DNA from: Anoplopoma fimbria
Taxonomy: Eukaryota > Chordata > Actinopteri > Perciformes > Anoplopomatidae
Length of the DNA: 64,000 nucleotides
Direction of reading: 5' to 3'
NCBI RefSeq assembly: GCF_027596085.1
Contig: NC_072452.1
Coordinates: forward strand, 4,956,814-5,020,813
The notes beneath the pieces are model-generated. The model was not told the origin of the DNA. It was given only the letters and a program-made list of their open reading frames with translations, and made no database searches. A program made the translations under genes and the position numbers. Position 1 is the stretch's first letter. Every line of letters starts with the position of its first letter. Below, piece by piece: positions 1 through 14,830 of the stretch.

Positions 1-1582
<1,582 letters not shown>

Positions 1583-1600
<18 letters not shown>

Positions 1601-3753
1601 TTGAAATTGCTTTGATGTCATGCCAATAAAGGTTTACAGTTTAAAATGTATTGATTTATTTTAGATTTAGTAATTTAGATTAAAACAATTAATGACTTGG
1701 CTACTCAGTTGAAAAAAAAACAATACTTGCAGTATATCTGTCTTATTCACATGTCATAGTGTCATATTCAGAATGAATGAAAGCAGATGGACGCAGTGTA
1801 AGTTCAACCTCAGCATGACCAAAAGCTTAATGCCCAACTAGTGATGTTCAGAGAGAAATACTTTTATTACAACCCACAATGAGACTTTGTTGGATATTAC
1901 AATTAGCAGAAACATTTATTTAGCTATTCTTACGGCCTAATAGACAGGAGCAGATCCCAATTAACACACTAAAGAGCCTTGAATTAAAAATGAGGGCCCA
2001 GTTCACTTTCTTGCAGAGGGTTACTGGGTTCATGTATATGAAGCCAGAAGCACAAGTCTGTCTGGCTCTATCCAAAGGTAACAAACTCCTCCCAATAGCA
2101 CCTCTGAGGCTTACTAATTACATGTCATATCTTGTTGGTTTAATCCTTCCAAAGTGTTAAATGACAAATAGCTAGAAGTCAGTCAATCTCAGCACAAAAG
2201 CAAATAAGCATATGTGAAAGATATGAACTTTTCCTCTCAAATTTTCACTAGCCGTTTTCTCATATGAACTCTGGATAAAATCCGGAGAATCAGGTCCAGA
2301 CATTGTCCGAGGTTTCCCTTTCACACATGTAGTAGAGAAAAGGATATTGTCCATGTGGACTTGTTCTCACATACTTGCAAGGGCGTAGGTTTACATATAG
2401 AGGATAGGGACATGTCCCATCCAAAATTTTAGCTAAATCACACACAAACACAGAGAGAGAGAGTGAGAGAGAGAGCAGCTGAGGAGCAGAATCCCTTCTG
2501 GTGTGAACAGCTCTATATCCCAGCAGTTCGATCCCGGTCCGTTTCCTCTGCTGCCTGCACTGCAGCACACATCATTATGTGACCATTGTCTGAAGGGGAA
2601 GAAAACTTATGAGCTATTAAACTCCAGGGGTTTTATAAATGAATTCAAATTAATTAATGTTTCATTGAGGGGAATAAGTGCCAAGTGCATATTAAAAGAG
2701 GTTATTTCCCCAACAAAAGACGCAAATCAGGACACGTACAGTATGTTGACTTAGCAGGGATGACATTAAATGAGAAACGATGCTCCTCAGGAGAATAAAT
2801 ATTTAAGAGCAATACAGACTGACTTCTTTACCTGTTTCCACCATACATTGATGCAGATGCAATTCACCATAATGCAGGAAATGAAAGTGTTTGACACTCA
2901 AAATGTACAGAACCCGGCGCAATATGTGTCTACACCACTGTCACAACAAAACCTACTAGGACTTCGTACAATGGAGCTGGCAGGGTAAACTCTGTTTAAT
3001 GTCCAGTCCAGCCAATTGGGACATTTGCACAAACAGTTCCTCTCAGTAATATCTAAAGTTAGGGCTTGCAGTTCATGTATGAAAGGGGGCTGTCGTTTAA
3101 ATATTTTGGGGATTGTTGGAAAGAAACTATTTCACAAACATTTGGGTGCAATCAGACAGTGGAAAAAGTTAAGAAAAACCCCAAGTGACAATGCAGACAA
3201 AGAGGACTGCACCAGCAGAAAACTCACATTGACTTCCACCACTGCTTGATACAAGAACATCATCTTTAATACATCTGCAATATGCCACATAGCGGAGGAA
3301 TCCAGGGGGGGAACAGGCTGTTCGTACATGGTTCCATTGTTTTGATTCTGTTTCTGAATAAACAGTGACGATGGATCGTTGTTGCGCTTTTCAACTCTGA
3401 GGGTTAACTTCATGTCATCCAAGTATCCTTTCTAATCCCTTGGCAATTTTAGGCCTGTCTATGGATTCTCTGTGTTTTAATAATTCTTGATTAATCCAAA
3501 CATCCATTCATAGAGACAAATCACAGGCAGATCGCCATCTCACAGTGGGTGACAGTTGATAAGTTCATTATCATTGGATATGTGCTGTATGTTTTTATCA
3601 GCGCTGTGATATAAAAGAACAAAATTAGACTACACACCATAACTATGGCTGCATATCCGCTCTGCAGCCTGAGTGAGCGCTTACTAAATGTAAAATGAGG
3701 CCACTCATTAATTTCCGGAAGCTAAAGAAAAGGCCCAAGAGCCCCTACTTAAC
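1583..3753. other. No gene recognised
   Basis: AT-rich sequence with a short GA run at 2450-2476 and no coding, RNA or transposon signature that I recognise. Confidence 0.5.
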
Positions 3754-3860
3754 TGCAATGGTGGAGGAAGTATTCAGATCAGTAGAAGTACTAATACCAC
3801 ACTGTAAAGTATGTAAACTTAATCAGGAAACTATACTGAGAGTATTACAAATATAGGAAA
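3754..3860 (+). mobile_element. End of a hAT-type MITE (fragment)
   Basis: The stretch beginning ATGGTGGAGGAAGTATTCAGA resembles the CAGTGGTGGAAGAAGTATTCAG end of a common teleost non-autonomous hAT family, as I remember it. The other terminus was not found. Confidence 0.35.
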
Positions 3861-3935
3861 ATGTCCCTGTCCCACTGTAAGTGTTGGGGGTTACGTGTTA
3901 CAAAAGGAGCGCTTTCAAATTTTATTTTTTGTTAA

Positions 3936-6900
3936 AGTGGCTCCCTTATCTTTTCCACTTTTTCCCTCTCCTTTAGTGTGTTATATATATATTTGTACAT
4001 GTAAAAGGTACGTAGAGTATAAAACCTGAAGTCCACGCCTAAAAGGAGTTACCCTCTCCCTCAGACACACTGCTCCTGAGTAGCCTGAAATGGCTCGAAT
4101 GAATTCTCTCCTTCACTTTCATAACATTATTAGGTCACAATGTTACGGAAGGAACTTGCATAAACCTCCGGCTAGTTTGCCCCACCCTTAAACAAAGCTA
4201 TAGAGAGACTGAGCTGGAGCTCCGGAGGAAGAGTTTGTTTAGCTGCCGTTATGTTAAGAAGACGCTGTGTTCTGCTCCGAGAAAGGAAATGTTCTTTGTA
4301 TGAACCCCCAAAGGAAGATGACTTGAAGAATAAGTGGCTAAACTTAATTTTTTAATGCATTTTACAGACAACTTTCCAAACTGGACACAGTTCACGGCTG
4401 GATTTTCGGGACGCTTACTGCTGAAAGATGATGGCGGTTCAGGATCACCACCTGTAAGTAGATTTATTATTTGTGGATGATTAATGTTTAACAAAACAAA
4501 GGTAGCTAACGATACTAGAACGGGTTCAAATGTTAACATAGTGCTCAGCTCTAGCCTCGGCTAACGTTGGCAGCTAACGTTATTGTGTTCTAATGGCTCT
4601 GATAATCAGCAGTAGCCAAACTGCTAACACTGTGTAGAATATGAGGACTGGATATGTCCATCGTGAATATTGTTCAAGTGAGGAGGTAGGTTTGTTATTA
4701 CAAGCTATAATGTTTCTCCCACTATCCACTTTGGTTTGGCTAACTTTGTAGCTATTTTCATGAATGTTCATGACTGTTTCTGCTCTGAGCCACTGGGCTC
4801 CTTCCATTAAACTGCCAATAGGTCAACTAGACACATCCCAGCATAAAATGAACAATGTAAATTTTACTCATAGCTAGACAGCCGGGCTGTATTTATGTCA
4901 TAAAATAATATTTTAAGTCTTTGTGCATGTGTTTACCTGCATATTTGTTGTTTACTGATTTTTCACGGGACATGACTGTTTAGCTTGATAGATGTAGACT
5001 GTTTTCATCTGATGCAAATTAGTTTTAATGAATAAATTTGTCTCTGTCTTTTAGAGTACATCACAGAATGACCCGGTACCGACAACAGACCGTCCACAAA
5101 CAGTCTCAGAGGACACACAGACTTCTCAAAGGATGGTATCTGTTGGCACTCAGCTGTCCAGGGTACTCTGAGGGATACTCACATGAGACGCTAAGGTGTG
5201 TTATACATTTAATGTGCTTTTGTGTTTCATTTTTAGATAAGATAAGATAAGATAAGATAATCCTTTATTAGTCCCGCAGCGGGGAAATTTGCAGGATATA
5301 TAGATATAGATATAGTACTTGCTAACATTGTAGACATGTGAAATACTCTCTACAGTTTCATGAAAACTCCAGAATTTCATATTTCGGGCTGACATTCTTG
5401 TAAACCTTTGACTTTGTTATGATGGTAGCATTTTTTTATTGTAGGTTGTGCCTTTCAATTTATTATTATGAAAATGAGGACCGTGAGCAAGCAACAACAT
5501 CTGCAGGAACATCTGTCTATAAGGTCTTGTTCCCATAGTCAAATAAGGGTGAATGCATAGCAAAGCCAGTTAAAACAGACCCTACATACAGTAGGTTGTA
5601 AAATAATATTATAACAAACATAATACAATGAACATAAGATGTGAAATACCTTTAAAATACAAATAAGGAAGGAAGCATACTTAGTTTAAAACAATAAAAT
5701 GAATTCAATGTTTGAATGCTATGTTTTTGAACTGATGAGGCTCATGTTTGTCATCCCAGTGTGAGAGACCCTCAAAGGAGAAAGTGTTGCCTGCCATACG
5801 TCCCTCTTCTGTCAAGGAGCAGCCTGAAGCCAACATTCTGACCAGCCGGATCAGGATACGCGTTTCTGAAATACAACACATGACGGGATTGCGAGCCTCA
5901 TGTGTCGTCCCAAATATCACCAGCTGACAAAGCCACAGTAGTCGAGAGGCCGTTATCACCTGTATGGAGAGGATCACACATCATTACCATTGCAGCTCAA
6001 AACTTTCTATACAGTATTACAATATTAACAAATGTTTCTTTCTTTTTCTTTTTTTATATTTGAAAAGAAATAGTCGTTTGGAAGAAAGTTCTTATGATCT
6101 TGTGTTATAATGAAACAATTGTGTTCAGAGGTAGTTTACACAGATTTCATTATATGTAATAACAACTTATTCCTCTTCTATACTACGCCTCAAACGTCCA
6201 TAGTCAGCTCTGTATATGTTGTGGATAATCTGAAGGTTGTATGGATTCAAACAGTTCGGATCGAGGTCAGGATGGTGAACCGTGCATGTAGGAGGGACTG
6301 GAACCTGGTTCATTTGTTTCAAAACCTGATGAGAGAGGATGAGGAAAATAAGACACTGATTTACAAGAAATACTGTGTTATAATAAAGCAAATAATGACT
6401 CAGGAGGCAACATCACTGCATAGGACAAATATTAATCCAGGAAGCAAAAATTTTACTTAAAATAAAATGGTGTGATCATATTATTGTTTACAAACATAAT
6501 AACAGCCAGGAGGCGATTGTTAAATGCAGCTACATTTTAGCAGAAAGGTTACAGTTAAGATGATTTTTTATAGTACTGTTGTTGTTACTGTGTAGTACTA
6601 GTGTTTTTTACTCTATACGTCCTGCTCCAGTCCTGGTTGTGACCGTTGTTTGGGTCGGCTTCTTCCTCCTGACTTTAATAACTTACTCGCTTTCATACTG
6701 GTAGGGCAGCACAGATTCTATCGCTAATCAAAGCTACGGCAGTGTTTTGGGGCTCAGGGAGCTGAATTCTGTTGGCGGTGGCAAAGGGGCGTGACATTTC
6801 CGACAGATGTGGTGCGCGGTTGACCAATCGCAACAGAGCGGGCTAGCTGACCAATCAGGGCAGACTTGGCTGTCTGGGGGAGGAGTAGCGCTCTAACAGA

Positions 6901-7049
6901 TCGTTTCACAGAGAGGGTGAGAAGAGGTGCTGCTTGACAGCCAGGATGAGAAAAACAAGGCGGATTTTGAGCATTAACACATGTAAACATGTTGTAACTG
7001 TAACTTGAGATAAAAATATGCCCCTGAAAAAGAGCCTAATAGGGCCTGT
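3936..7049 (+). mobile_element. Kolobok-like DNA transposon (TTAA-flanked, THAP relic), degraded
   Basis: TTAA at 3932-3935 and 7050-7053 bound a 3.1-kb element whose ends are imperfect inverted repeats (AGTGGC-CCTTAT and ACAGGCCCTATT). The assignment of both ends to one family rests on a deleted copy at 30539-31340 that joins exactly these two ends. About 4373-4452 looks like an exon (acceptor TTTTACAG, donor GTAAGT) coding NFPNWTQFTAGFSGRLLLKD, which resembles the C-terminal half of a THAP zinc finger. A second exon-like block at 5055-5193 codes TDRPQTVSEDTQTSQ and SVGTQLS, then is frameshifted. Kolobok elements are known for TTAA target sites and THAP transposases. A short Rex1 tail has inserted at 5236. 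I see no intact catalytic domain. Confidence 0.5.
5236..5292 (-). mobile_element. Rex1 3' tail fragment
   Basis: (GATAA)n followed by TCCTTTATTAGTCCCGCAGC is the reverse complement of the 3' end of the Rex1 copy at 9510-9560. It is a very short 5'-truncated insertion inside the Kolobok-like element. Confidence 0.7.
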
Positions 7050-7053
7050 TTAA

Positions 7054-7700
7054 TACTTTTAGCAGTAGAAAAGTAATACAACATGTTACTAATAGGATTT
7101 TGGTCATATTATTACATTTACAATGTTAAATAGTGCGTTACCACCCGAAATTAAGTGTTGATATTTTTCATTTTTCTCATTTATCAACCCCGCGCCACTC
7201 CCTCCAGTGCGCCATCAGAGAAAAAAACATTATAAGAGAGTGAATTTGATAGACAGTGGTAGGCTTACCATTGCATGTGAATGCATGAATCGGCCTGGAA
7301 CATGGCTCAACATTAGCTCTTGGTTAAGGAGTTGATATTTACCTTATGGTTGTCTTAGATGGATCGTGTCTTGCACCACATCCTCTGGTGTCGGGCTTTC
7401 AAGTTCATCCATACGAAGTATGAGGGCAAGCCTCCTCCAGTTAACAATTAAACAATATCAAGACAGTAGCCAAAAACTATTACAAAAAGCAAAGGGGCGA
7501 TATTATTCTATCACACAACAGCAGTTAGGGTGGGGATATGTTTCAAGATATTGTTGTCATAGAAACAGCGCTTGGATGAAGCGCTTGGATGAAGCGCTCA
7601 TCAGCGGCCTGCCAATGCTTCACTGCCAGAGAAATACGCAATGTAGACTAAAGCCCCTTTACAATATTGACCACCACTGGAATGATGAACTGCAATGTTG
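7054..7700. other. No gene recognised between Kolobok-like element and Rex1
   Basis: Contains a tandem duplication of GCGCTTGGATGAA at about 7569-7595. Otherwise I see nothing recognisable. Confidence 0.45.
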
Positions 7701-9560
7701 ACTTTTCCTGCTTCTGCTTCCCCACTGTGGTTAGAAAGCCCAGTGGAGACACTGTTGGTTTGATCTCCGGTGCCGGAGTCGATAACGTCGCTGGCTCAGG
7801 AGTTAATCTCCCTTCACTCCATTGTTTCAGCTGTACCTACAGCACACAGCCCCCTTCCCCCAACTTGTCCCTAACAAATAACCAGGTGAGAAAAGAACTG
7901 AGGAAGATAAAGGTGAGAAAGGCCACGGGTCCGGACGGCATCAGCTCAAGGCTCCTCAGATCCTGCGCAGACCAGCTGTGCGGGATAGTGGAGCACGTCT
8001 TCAATTTGAGCTTGAAGCTGGGGAGGGTACCACAGCTATGGAAGACGTCCTGTGTGGTACCAGTCCCAAAGACCCCGGGGGCCAAGGACTTCAGCAGCTT
8101 CAGGCCGGTGGCATTAACATCCCACCTGATGAAGACCCTGGAGAGGCTGGTCCTTGGGCACCTCCGCCCCCTGGTGAGCTCATCTTTGGACCCACTTCAG
8201 TTCGCTTATCAATCTGGCATCGGGGTGGATGACGCTGTCATCTACCTGCTACAAAGATGCCTTTCTCACCTGGAAAAGGCTGGAAGCACTGTGAGAGTCA
8301 TGTTCTTCGACTTCTCCAGTGCCTTCAACACCATCCAGCCTTTGCTTCTGAGGGACAAGCTGGAGCAGACCGGGGTGGACCACCACCTCGCTGCATGGAT
8401 CCTGGATTACCTAACCAACCGTCCACAGTATGTGAGGATAGGGGAGTGTGAGTCAGACCTGGTGTCCTGCAGCACGGGGGCCCCACAAGGAACCGTTCTG
8501 GCTCCATTCCTCTTCTCCATCTACACATCGGACTTCACATACAACTCTGCAAACTGCCACCTGCAAAGGTTCTCTGATGACTCTGCAATAGTCGGCCTCA
8601 TCTCCGCCGATGACGACAGGGAATACAGAGAACTGAACCAGGACTTCATAGGATGGTGCCGGCGGAACCGCCTCCAGATCAACTCTGGTAAAACCAAAGA
8701 GCTGGTGGTGGACTTCCGCCGGGGAAAACACTGTCCTCCGGAACCAGTGAACATCCAGGAAATGGACATTGAGATTGTGAAATCTTACAAGTACCTGGGT
8801 GTTCACTTGAACAATAAACTGGACTGGACTGATCATTCAAATGCACTTTATAAAAAGGGTCAGAGCAGACTCTATCTGCAGAGGAGACTGAGGTCCTTTG
8901 GAGTGCAGGGAGCACTCCTGAAGACCTTCTTTGACTCTGTGGTGGCATCAGCCATTTTTTATGCAGTGGTCTGCTGGAGCAGCAGCATCTCGACAGCCGA
9001 CAGGAAGAGAATAAACAAACTTGTCAAGAAAGCCAGCAGTGTGCTGGGGTGTCCACTGGATACGGTGGAGGTGGTGGGAGACAGGAGGATGATGGCCAAG
9101 CTGTCATCCCTGATGAACAACACCTCCCCCCCATGCAGGACACCCTGGCAGCTCTGTGCAGCTCCTTCAGCCACCGGCTGCTTCACCCCCGGTGTGTGAA
9201 GGAGAGGTACTGCAGGTCCTTCCTTCCTGCTGCTGTCAGGCTGCACAACCAACTCTGCTCCCAGCAGACCATATGACAATAATACACTAATACACTAATA
9301 CATCAATACACTGTGCAATACAACATTTATAATAATTTCTGTCTGTATATATATTTTTACTGTGGATCTCTACTGTTCTTACTGTTTTTTACTGTTTTTA
9401 TTGCTCATTTGCTTATTTATAATACTTATTTTGATCGTGTGTTTTTTATTTTTTATTTTATTTACCATGTCTCTTGTTTGCACTATCCTCTTTGCTGCTG
9501 TAATCCTGTAAATTTCCCCGCTGCGGGACTAATAAAGGATTATCTTATCTTATCTTATCT
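7700..9560 (+). mobile_element. Rex1 (Rex1/Babar) non-LTR retrotransposon, 5'-truncated
   Basis: Fish LINE related to CR1. The open frame runs to 9199 and holds the reverse transcriptase: KATGPDGIS near 7920, motif A FDFSSAFNTI at about 8305-8334, motif B GAPQGTVLAPFL near 8476, motif C FSDDSAIV at about 8568-8591, and a C-terminal thumb region. The sequence at 8312-8332 equals the Rex1 forward primer widely used in fish cytogenetics, as I remember it. One frameshift in a C7 run (9126-9132) moves the C-terminus (DTLAALCSSFSHRLL to LHNQLC, about 9133-9260) to another frame. The 3' end carries a CCCCGCTGCGGGAC hairpin and a (TTATC)n tail. The endonuclease domain and 5' end are absent. The exact 5' border is not visible. 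Confidence 0.85.
7730..9265 (+). pseudogene. Rex1 reverse transcriptase (one frameshift)
   Basis: About 500 residues of the RNA-dependent DNA polymerase that copies the element into genomic DNA by target-primed reverse transcription. The active-site Asp pair is retained as SDD (family usually ADD or SDD). A one-base change in the 9126-9132 C run separates the last 45 residues, so the copy is probably inactive, and the missing 5' end already prevents autonomous movement. Confidence 0.8.
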
Positions 9561-11445
9561 TTTCAAAGCCACCAAGACTCCTTTGATTAAAAAAAAGTCA
9601 CGTTATCTCGAAGAACACATGTTTGATGTTTCATTGGGTTAGTTTAAATTCACCAAAGTCACACAATACCACAAAAAAGTGATAGACCAGCAACTCCTGT
9701 TTTCTGCCAGGTTTTTGTCTTTTGTCTTTGATGAAAGCATAGATGGAAATACGGTATTCAGGTCCCCATCAGAAATGGTTGTCTGATGGCGAATTAAAGC
9801 AATGAAAATATAGCATACACTTAAACTGATATTGGTTTGTTTAGTTGACTGCTGCCCCCGTCCACATCAGTACATTGCTTTGCTTCTGTGCTCCAATACT
9901 CCAATCTCTTTTCCCGAACTGGGGGCGTGACGACCGCCATCTACTGTAGTTAATAAACTGAATATGGTTAAGAACCTCATACAATCAAACCTCAAAAGAA
10001 TCTGTAATATACCTTTAATATATTAAATGCGCATGCATGTATCTGCACATACTTATTTAGAGGCGGAGAACTGATCCTGAAGCCGACCTTGTGTGTACTG
10101 AAGTCAATCCAGCAGAAGGCTCAGTCAACAACAAATATCTCCTCCTGTTTGTAGCATGATCCTCCTTTGACTGGGCTTCACTGATTGCATGCAAGCTGTA
10201 CCTCAGCTTGCTGGAAAAACCTGCACTTTCAGGCTTGCTGCATCTATTTGATAAAGAACCTGCACGTCTCTAGACGCAGAATACAACCTCTGAAAGTAGC
10301 ACAAACATTTATGTTCTCGGCCAAGAAAAGCAATGATAGGTAGATTCTCTTTGAAATAAAAATTCTAAACATTGTTGGGGGTGTGGCTCCCTCAACAGAA
10401 CACTTACAAGTTGGGGATTTATGTCATGTAGTCACATGTAAACTGCGAAGGTTAGACTGTTATAAAATATTTTGAAACTTCCTTTAAATCAGCTGTTATC
10501 TGGGAGGATATGGGGGATGCTTAATAAAAAATGTAATTAATAATTTATGAATTAGTGAAGAAATAAAAAAACAAAGACAAGCTGCTGACAGCCAAAATAA
10601 AGGGAGCGTCCCGACAGTAACACAGTCATGTAATGTTCCAAACAGTGCAGAATTGTGAGTAGAAAAAATAACACCAACTGGTTACAACCCCCATAATCCA
10701 TTGGGATTACAATTAATATCCATATAGGCCTATTGCCATATAGTTGTCCTCTTAACTCTCACAGACAGTCAGCGTATGTCAGCTCTGCATCATGTCTTCT
10801 GGAATGTGAAGGAGCTTTTTATATTGGAACACTGCAGCGCCAGGACTCCATAAAGCCATCACATTAGCATATGGCCCATAATGCAATACATGTCAGACAG
10901 TATGCTGGCTCTAGTCTGCAAAGTCTGAAAAAAAAATTGGAATTTGCCAAGTATCATTGAAAAGAGGAAAATGTTTGGTGAAATGAAGTGACTGGAACAA
11001 ACATAGACACGGGTTGTCTGTCTCGTGGAGAAGCAGGGACTGGAAACAGAGAAATTTGGCGTGAGAGAGGAGTTGAGATTCGAGGCTCACATTCTCAGCG
11101 TGTCGTCCTGCTGGCACCTCGATGCTAACCGCTAACTGCTGTGGTTTGTGGTTGGAAGGCTTCTTGCCACTGTGTCACTGTCCATTCACTCACATGCACA
11201 CGCACACACACACACACACACCCCCACACGCTCACAAACACATTCTCACAGAGAAGCGATGCCTTACTTATTATAGACTCACACAGACAAAAGAGCTTCT
11301 GTAATCCCACCCTTGAAAGCTGAGATAGTGGGCTCTGTGCTAACACTTAAGCATGCACTGTGCTTTCTGATAGCAGGCTGAATTTAATGACATTCAACTC
11401 TTTGCTCCGGGGCAACATAGCTCAACAAGCACCGGCCAGTTTGCT
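9561..11445. other. No gene recognised
   Basis: AT-rich sequence with a short (CA)n tract at 11203-11221. No transposon or coding signature that I can name. Confidence 0.45.
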
Positions 11446-11865
11446 ATGCAATTGGGTACGGATAGTCATGGAATCCAGCGGATGAATTCTAAGGATTGTT
11501 GTATCTCATTCAACTTTCCTCTTCGGCACAACCATCAGATTAAAGTTCCTCAACAACCTTTTCATGCTATATTATCTTTAAAAAACTACAAGATCTCTAT
11601 GACATTCTCTGTAAATATTCAGGTTCCTCAGAGGATGAATCCTTATGTCTCTGGCCATCACCCTGACCTTTCCTCCAGTGTCAAAATTATGCCAAATATA
11701 TATATAAAAAAATATATATATACAGTATATAAAAAACACAATATTTAATCGTAATGGTCAGATTTATGTAAAATTTACAGAACACATTCATGCTCCCCAT
11801 AGGATGAACTCTCTCCGTTTTGGAGAGCTTTCCCATAGCACCATCCTCATGCCAAATGTCTTGAA
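11446..11865 (+). repeat. Degenerate ~160-bp repeated unit
   Basis: Three related units begin near GCGGATGAATTCT (11478), GAGGATGAATCCT (11631) and TAGGATGAACTCT (11801). Each is followed by a CCTTTCC/CTTTCC motif and a CAnnATcA-type segment. This looks like a dispersed teleost repeat with internal periodicity; the class is unknown to me. Confidence 0.5.
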
Positions 11866-11906
11866 GAAGAAATTCATAAAAAATGTTTATTCCATGTTAT
11901 AGATCA

Positions 11907-12415
11907 GGGGTCTCCCACCTTTTTTCCCCCTGAGAGCTAATTTGAGAAAATGAAAGTGGTCGAGAGCAACTCGTAGCACCAAGTTGTAAATCGCCAATAG
12001 CAGACATAATTTCTGTCTTGCTTTATGGCCCTTTAATAATGTTTCAGCCACTGCAGCCATCGCCTCTATTTCAATCCGGCCATAGGTGAAGGACTTTGTG
12101 TCTTTTGTTGGGATGTGCGACACTAAACAAAGCCTGCATTGCTGCGTTGGCCTTCTTCGACAGTTTGGTAAACACGACTTTTAAGCTTTGTTTTTAGCTC
12201 CTTTACCGTCTCTGTTCCTGAACGTTTACCAGCCAGCAAGTCCATCAAAAGTTGCTGTGGACATAGGCAAAGTATTGCTCGATGATGCAACTTTTACCAT
12301 CTGACAAGCTCACACTGCAAATGAGCCACACACATTTGCCATTCACAAAACTGTTTCCCCTTTCCCTCGTAAAAATAGTATTTTTTGCCTTTATCTTTGA
12401 CACTTTCTGCGGCCA
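11907..12415 (-). pseudogene. Degraded hAT transposase fragment
   Basis: The plus strand at 11907 starts CAGGGGTCTCCCACC, like hAT/Charlie terminal inverted repeats. On the minus strand, near 12415, MAAESVKDKGKKYYF begins a BED-finger-type N-terminus, and downstream FTYGRIEIEAMAAVAETLL resembles the segment after the finger in GTF2IRD2/ZBED-like hAT proteins. Several frameshifts and a large deletion leave no usable reading frame. A related relic lies on the other strand at 23.4-24.0 kb. Confidence 0.5.
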
Positions 12416-12499
12416 TCTTCAAATCGGGTGTGAGCTTGCTAGTCTGCTTGTTAGCCTTATACTGCAGCGTCGCTGAAAACTTGAAAGCAGCGTAACTCG

Positions 12500-12907
12500 T
12501 TTAATTTTGTATAGAAGTTGTATAGAAGTCTATGAGAAAATGACCCTACTTCTCACTTGATTTATTCCCTCAGTAAACATTGTAAAAATGAGTTTATGGT
12601 CTCAATCTCTAGTTTCAAGTCAAATTATGGTCCATTTAGAGTCAAATATACCATAAAGCAGGATATGCTTTAGGGCGGGCTTACTGTGATTGACATGTCT
12701 CTACCAGAGCCGTATACGGCGTCTCTACGTCAATCCTCCGCATTTGAAATATGGTAACTTCCCTTCATTGATTGCGAAACAAATAACAGAAATCCAAGAT
12801 GGCGACGGCCAAATTGCAGAACTCGAGGCTTCAAAACGGCAGTCTCCAAACCAATGGGTGACATCATGATGAACACGTCCACTTCTTCTTATATACAGTC
12901 TATGATT
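12500..12907 (-). repeat. Dispersed teleost repeat (DNA-transposon type, unclassified)
   Basis: The right end TTATATACAGTCTATG, and the internal CCAAGATGGCGACGG and AGTCTCCAAACCAATGGGTG blocks, recur in many fish genomes as I remember. No open frame. Borders are approximate. Confidence 0.4.
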
Positions 12908-13045
12908 TCAGTAAAAAGGCTGTTAATGTTTAACATCTTCTCTAAGTTAAATCCTTAAGATTATGTCATCTATAGAATGGCATTATCTATCTCTATAATT
13001 ACACCTCATATCTTTAACACACTTGGCAAGTACATTATATTATAA

Positions 13046-13048
<3 letters not shown>

Positions 13049-13113
<65 letters not shown>

Positions 13114-13214
13114 CGTGCGTGCATAATGCCTGCCCTGTGGGACGCATAGTATGATTAATAGGCCTTTAAGTTTGCTGAAGTGACTTTTTCCATTCACTCA
13201 TATAGAAGGTGTCA

Positions 13215-13300
<86 letters not shown>

Positions 13301-13323
13301 GTGCGTGTGTCTGTGTGTGTGTG
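13049..13323. repeat. Two (GT)n microsatellites
   Basis: (GT)n at 13049-13122 and 13217-13323, separated by 94 bp of unique sequence; both end in GTGC/GTCT interruptions. Confidence 0.95.
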
Positions 13324-14796
13324 CGACCTATGACCTCTGACTATGACTAAAAGATCATAACTCACTGACACACATGTATAATGGCTCACATTCTCAAACA
13401 TAGATTGATACTCCAGTGCATGTTTCTGTGGCTCATTCTCTCTCTCCCCCCAAACAGACACACACATATACACAACTGCATACACACATACACACACACA
13501 TATACACTGGGGGTGTCAGTGGTAGGTGTCGCTGGGCAGATAATGGTGAGGCGGCAGGTCGAGAGTTAAGAGGTTCAGTGGGGGGACACCACTCTGGCTG
13601 ATTGGTTATGGTCCCATGGGATGGGGGAGGCACCGAGAAATGACATCATACTGTCCTGTGAGGGAAAAGAGCAGGGGGAGAAAGGGAAGGTTGAAGGTCA
13701 GAGGGTCATAAAAAGGAGAGTTGGATGGTGACAACAACGCCATCTGCATGAGGTCAACTGCTCATTATCAACAAGCATCCTGGTGAAACTACGGTTGACA
13801 CTCCAACTCGGTTTAGTCTCAGAGTAACCTTTTCTCCAGGGTAGAAACAATACATTGAGAAGGTAATCAACGAATTTAGAGGGCTACACTCTAACTTTAG
13901 TAACGCTGAGTTTCATATTGTTCTAAGATTATCTGGATATAGTTAAAATGGAAGTAGATTTGGGAAATGTTGTTAAATTTCCTTGCATATGAAATGTGTT
14001 CTCAGACTGGAAGCCACAGTGACTAACTATCGCCTCTCCAGGTAAAAGAGGTATGACAAGACAGGTCGCTAGCTGTTTAGCATGCTCATATCAGTAGATA
14101 TCTCTGCAACTCAATACATAGAGGTCCCTCTAACGTCAACACTGTTACCAATTCACATTGATACACATTGCACTTTAATCGTACACTACACAGGAGTTGA
14201 ACTTGGTGGTTTATGAGGCTGGATCCCAATATGAAAAGTGCTCTACACTGCACAAATAGAGCCTGTATTATCTGCTTGTCACATATACCTGTGAACCAAC
14301 GTCGGCAGTGGTATCTCAATCATCACATTCAACAATGACATACTTCCAGTTATACAATAAAATCATATCTCCAAATAATGAATGATTAAATTAATTACAA
14401 AAAATTAAGTTTGATGACCGCTGTGCAAGCTGATGTGTAGACTGCAATAATGTCAGACAAACCTAAACTAACAACCTAAACTAACAATGACGAGATTTAC
14501 ATGCACAATATATTTCAGTTTTTGCCCTTATACCAAAAAGACAATATCCCCACTAAGCTGTTAATTGAAAATGAATATTCCACTTATATTCCTGTTTACA
14601 TGCAACCAAGCATACTCTGATTAATGTTAAACTCCCCAATGATTTACGTCCTATGGCTACAGTCTTTAAATAACTTAAATTTTCCCTCCTTTTCCATTTG
14701 CAGTCATGTTGCTCCCGTAGTGTCACTTGTTGTAACCGTTGTAACTTTGTTCCTCAGTCTTTTCATGACTATGAATGGGAACAGACTCCCAACATT
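13324..14796. other. No gene recognised
   Basis: Moderately GC-rich unique sequence at 13500-13800, then AT-rich sequence. No coding signal. Confidence 0.45.
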
Positions 14797-14830
14797 GTAA
14801 ACATCCATCCATCCATCCATCTCCTTCCGC

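Noticed and set aside
3936..7049. PiggyBac as the class of the TTAA-flanked element
   Set aside because: PiggyBac also uses TTAA, but the THAP-like exon fits Kolobok better; not excluded without a full-length relative.
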